IMG/VR virus record: IMGVR_UViG_3300042691_011578
Location: 1-21,005 of that record
From: a virus
Strand: one strand, 5' to 3'
DNA: 21,005 nucleotides
The stretch's first letter is position 1, and each line of letters starts with the position of its first letter. The notes beneath the pieces were generated by a model that worked only from the letters and a program-made list of their open reading frames with translations, did not search any database and had not been told where the DNA came from. A program made the translations under genes and the position numbers. Shown piece after piece: positions 19,692 through 21,005 of the stretch.

Positions 19692-20090
19692 TCATCGAAG
19701 GGGCATAAGGTCAAATAGTTCTGGATGAAGTCTTCCATACTTCCTCATAATTTCACCTGCTTTAGCATTTGCTTGATTTTCAGCAGGACTTCCTGGATGT
19801 GATGTAATTTTTTTACCATCCATCAATTGCTTATAATGTATAAACTCGTGAGATACCGTTCTCAAAATGTCAATGGGATGACGATTGACAATGCTAATAT
19901 AGAGCACGTTTTTTTTCATCATCCCAAATGTCATATGGTCTTTAGCAAAATCAGAATCATCTATTAAAACATATGGAATGTCATATGTTAAACGAAGTTC
20001 CCCTTTAAGAAAAACTAAAAATCTCTTAAGAAGAGCATCAAACTGCATTCTTGTAGTTGGTCTCCCCTTTCTTTTGCCAATCAAAGACAT
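19692..20090 (-). CDS. HExxH zinc-metalloprotease-like protein
   Basis: 132 residues, no signal peptide. TVSHEFIHYKQ (78-88) holds an HExxH zinc motif (H81, E82, H85), and GSPAENQANAKAG (100-112) gives Glu104, 19 residues after H85, a spacing typical of a third zinc ligand in gluzincin- or SprT-like domains. The N-terminus is basic (IGKRKGRPTTR). I associate this general pattern (HExxH, then a GSPxEN block, then a KYG-HPELF-like end) with a conserved protein of T4-like marine phages, substrate unknown. It may process a phage or host protein in the cytoplasm. It starts 15 nt after its neighbour's stop and ends just before the tRNA-Ala gene. Confidence 0.65.
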   Translation of the reverse strand: MSLIGKRKGRPTTRMQFDALLKRFLVFLKGELRLTYDIPYVLIDDSDFAKDHMTFGMMKKNVLYISIVNRHPIDILRTVSHEFIHYKQLMDGKKITSHPGSPAENQANAKAGEIMRKYGRLHPELFDLMPLR

Positions 20091-20099
20091 TTTTTTAAA

Positions 20100-20107
20100 T
20101 ATTTATT
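20100..20107 (-). promoter_or_regulatory. Late-promoter-like octamer AATAAATA
   Basis: Seven of eight bases match TATAAATA, but it lies only 9 nt before the 20090 AUG and overlaps the stop codon of the gene upstream, so its use as a promoter is doubtful. Confidence 0.25.
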
Positions 20108-20291
20108 AGACACCAATAACAGCACCAATATTGTCATCAATATCTTGAATGACTGCACGAATATCAGAAATACGGGGAGGAACACTCAGTTCATCATAAG
20201 TATATCCTTGTTGTGCCTCAAAAAGGACTTGACGAATTGCAGCGGCAGCACGAACATCCATTTTAATTGTTACTTTCTTTTCTTTAGTCAT
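20106..20291 (-). CDS. Small protein of unknown function next to mazG-like gene
   Basis: 61 residues with a basic N-terminus (MTKEKKVTIKMD), a helix (RAAAAIRQVLFEAQQGYTYDE), a short Pro turn and an acidic helix (IRAVIQDIDDNIGAVIGV). The ATG overlaps the stop of the MazG-like gene by 4 nt (ATGA), so it is coupled to it and possibly a partner. No catalytic motif is visible. Confidence 0.6.
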   Translation of the reverse strand: MTKEKKVTIKMDVRAAAAIRQVLFEAQQGYTYDELSVPPRISDIRAVIQDIDDNIGAVIGV

Positions 20292-20701
20292 CGGTCGTCA
20301 GCAGCACGGTTTTCGGAGAAATAAACATCAAAAGCACCTTCAGGATAACGCTTCAGAAGTTTTTGAACATTACGAGCAACAACTTCGTCAAGAGTGACAT
20401 CAAGTGCAATACACGCTTGAGCAACGTACCACATAATATCACCCAACTCAATAATCAGATGCTCACGGTTATCTTCACTATAAGGTTTGCCCTGAAATAT
20501 CATCTTCTTGACAATTTCCATAAATTCTCCACCTTCTGCATTGATACCAACAGCACCAGTTAGAAGTCGCTCAATATTTGCACCCTTTTCGTCCAGAGCA
20601 ACTAGACGGTCAGAAAGTGCAAGAAAATCTTTAGATGCATCAGATGTGACTACATCAACAAACTCAGCATACTTATCAAAATTAACGTGTTTGGTTTCCA
20701 T
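20288..20701 (-). CDS. MazG-like nucleotide pyrophosphohydrolase
   Basis: In this 137-residue all-helical protein, the metal-binding MazG pattern is present as EGGEFMEIVKK (56-66, with Glu56, Glu59, Glu62) and ELGDIMWYV (85-93, with Glu85 and Asp88). The NREHLIIELGD and DVYFSENR segments fit a MazG-like subgroup of T4-like phages more than the short host-derived cyanophage MazG. It should hydrolyse (d)NTPs or a related nucleotide (possibly ppGpp, as proposed for phage MazG; unproven here), in keeping with nucleotide-pool control alongside nrdA/nrdB. ATG 20701 shares one base with the TAA of the helicase gene. Confidence 0.8.
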   Translation of the reverse strand: METKHVNFDKYAEFVDVVTSDASKDFLALSDRLVALDEKGANIERLLTGAVGINAEGGEFMEIVKKMIFQGKPYSEDNREHLIIELGDIMWYVAQACIALDVTLDEVVARNVQKLLKRYPEGAFDVYFSENRAADDR

Positions 20702-21005
20702 TAAAATTTAAATCCTTCAAACGACTTTTTAGGTTTCTTGTCTTCGTTGTCATTATACTCGTCTTCGTTTCCAGAGTCAAGTATATCTTTTTGTGCTGAC
20801 TGCTCACAATCATACAGTCTCATTTTAGCACGGTCAATACCCACAATGAAACGCTTGTAAATGGTGGGGTCATTATATCGATTCTTCAATTGCTTCACCA
20901 TAATCTGTCCCAACTGCTCAAGCTCTTCAGTGCTAATAAGGGCAAACATAAGATCAGCAGTAGCAGGCAAACCAAAGGACTCACTAGTATCAGTAAGTTC
21001 AACAT
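20701..21005 (-). CDS. C-terminal end of a DnaB/T4 gp41-like replicative helicase (5' partial)
   Basis: The frame is open to the right edge; about 100 C-terminal residues are visible, ending at TAA 20703-20701. The piece SFGLPATADLMFALIS, then LGQIMVKQLKNRYND and FIVGIDRAKMRLYDCEQSAQ, matches the end of T4-type gp41 helicases: the strand that precedes the arginine-finger region (VKQLKNR) and the last strand of the RecA fold. An acidic then basic tail (NEDEYNDNEDKKPKK) follows. The hexameric helicase unwinds DNA at the fork and recruits the primase, encoded at 12691-13662. Other RecA-like phage proteins such as UvsX are possible, but the KQLKNRYND motif favours gp41. Confidence 0.72.
   Translation of the reverse strand, partial: VELTDTSESFGLPATADLMFALISTEELEQLGQIMVKQLKNRYNDPTIYKRFIVGIDRAKMRLYDCEQSAQKDILDSGNEDEYNDNEDKKPKKSFEGFKF

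Overview
The window looks like a piece of a marine T4-like cyanophage genome (cyanomyovirus, host probably Synechococcus or Prochlorococcus). The evidence is: a T4-type primase (gp61-like), a class Ia ribonucleotide reductase pair (nrdA/nrdB), the C-terminus of a DnaB/gp41-like replicative helicase, a MazG-like pyrophosphohydrolase, two phage tRNAs, dense 1-4 nt stop/start overlaps, repeated T4-type late-promoter octamers (NATAAATA), and several modular proteins of a style common in marine T4-like phages. No photosynthesis genes are in this window.

Layout. 1-1627 (+ strand): the end of one gene, then three overlapping genes of unknown function; two carry Sec-type signal peptides. Everything from 1628 onward is on the minus strand, and the strands converge with no gap. 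Reading the minus strand in its direction of transcription (high to low coordinate): 21005-20106 helicase end, MazG-like, small protein; 20090-19692 HExxH protein; 19676-19522 tRNA-Ala(UGC) and tRNA-Leu(UAG); 19502-18579 possible nuclease-fold protein; 18530-15335 two large modular proteins (one with a nucleotidyltransferase domain) and a small hydrophobic protein; 15251-13675 a beta-rich, likely virion protein and three small proteins; 13662-9039 the DNA metabolism block primase-nrdA-nrdB-small ORF; 8980-7967 a low-complexity phage protein; 7794-5763 GIY-YIG nuclease-like protein, small acidic protein, C39-like peptidase, small protein and GH24 lysozyme; 5664-3796 a secreted, Thr-rich protein with a likely outer-membrane beta-barrel end; 3760-1628 a chain of overlapping small genes including a holin-like protein, a secreted HEGWH metallopeptidase-like protein and a staphylococcal-nuclease homologue.

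How it works together. Late-promoter octamers lie 22-40 nt upstream of several minus-strand genes (7794, 8980, 15251, 15514, 17204, 18530, weaker at 3760) and about 95 nt upstream of 5664. None is seen in front of primase-nrdA-nrdB, in keeping with early/middle expression of DNA metabolism and late expression of virion and lysis genes. Intrinsic terminators at 7854-7877, 9015-9040 and 15292-15321 separate the cassettes, and in two of them the U-tract runs directly into the next TATAAATA.

The most unusual items are: the leader of the 622-aa barrel gene (5665-5767), which holds four complementary arms in a 1:2 / 2:3 / 3:4 attenuator-like arrangement ending in a U-tract right before the AUG; a shared N-terminal module on two different cell-wall enzymes, with a 30-bp perfect direct repeat; a phage-encoded set of exported proteins; and a nucleotidyltransferase fold inside a modular phage protein. 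All functional statements come from reading motifs by eye; no database search was run.
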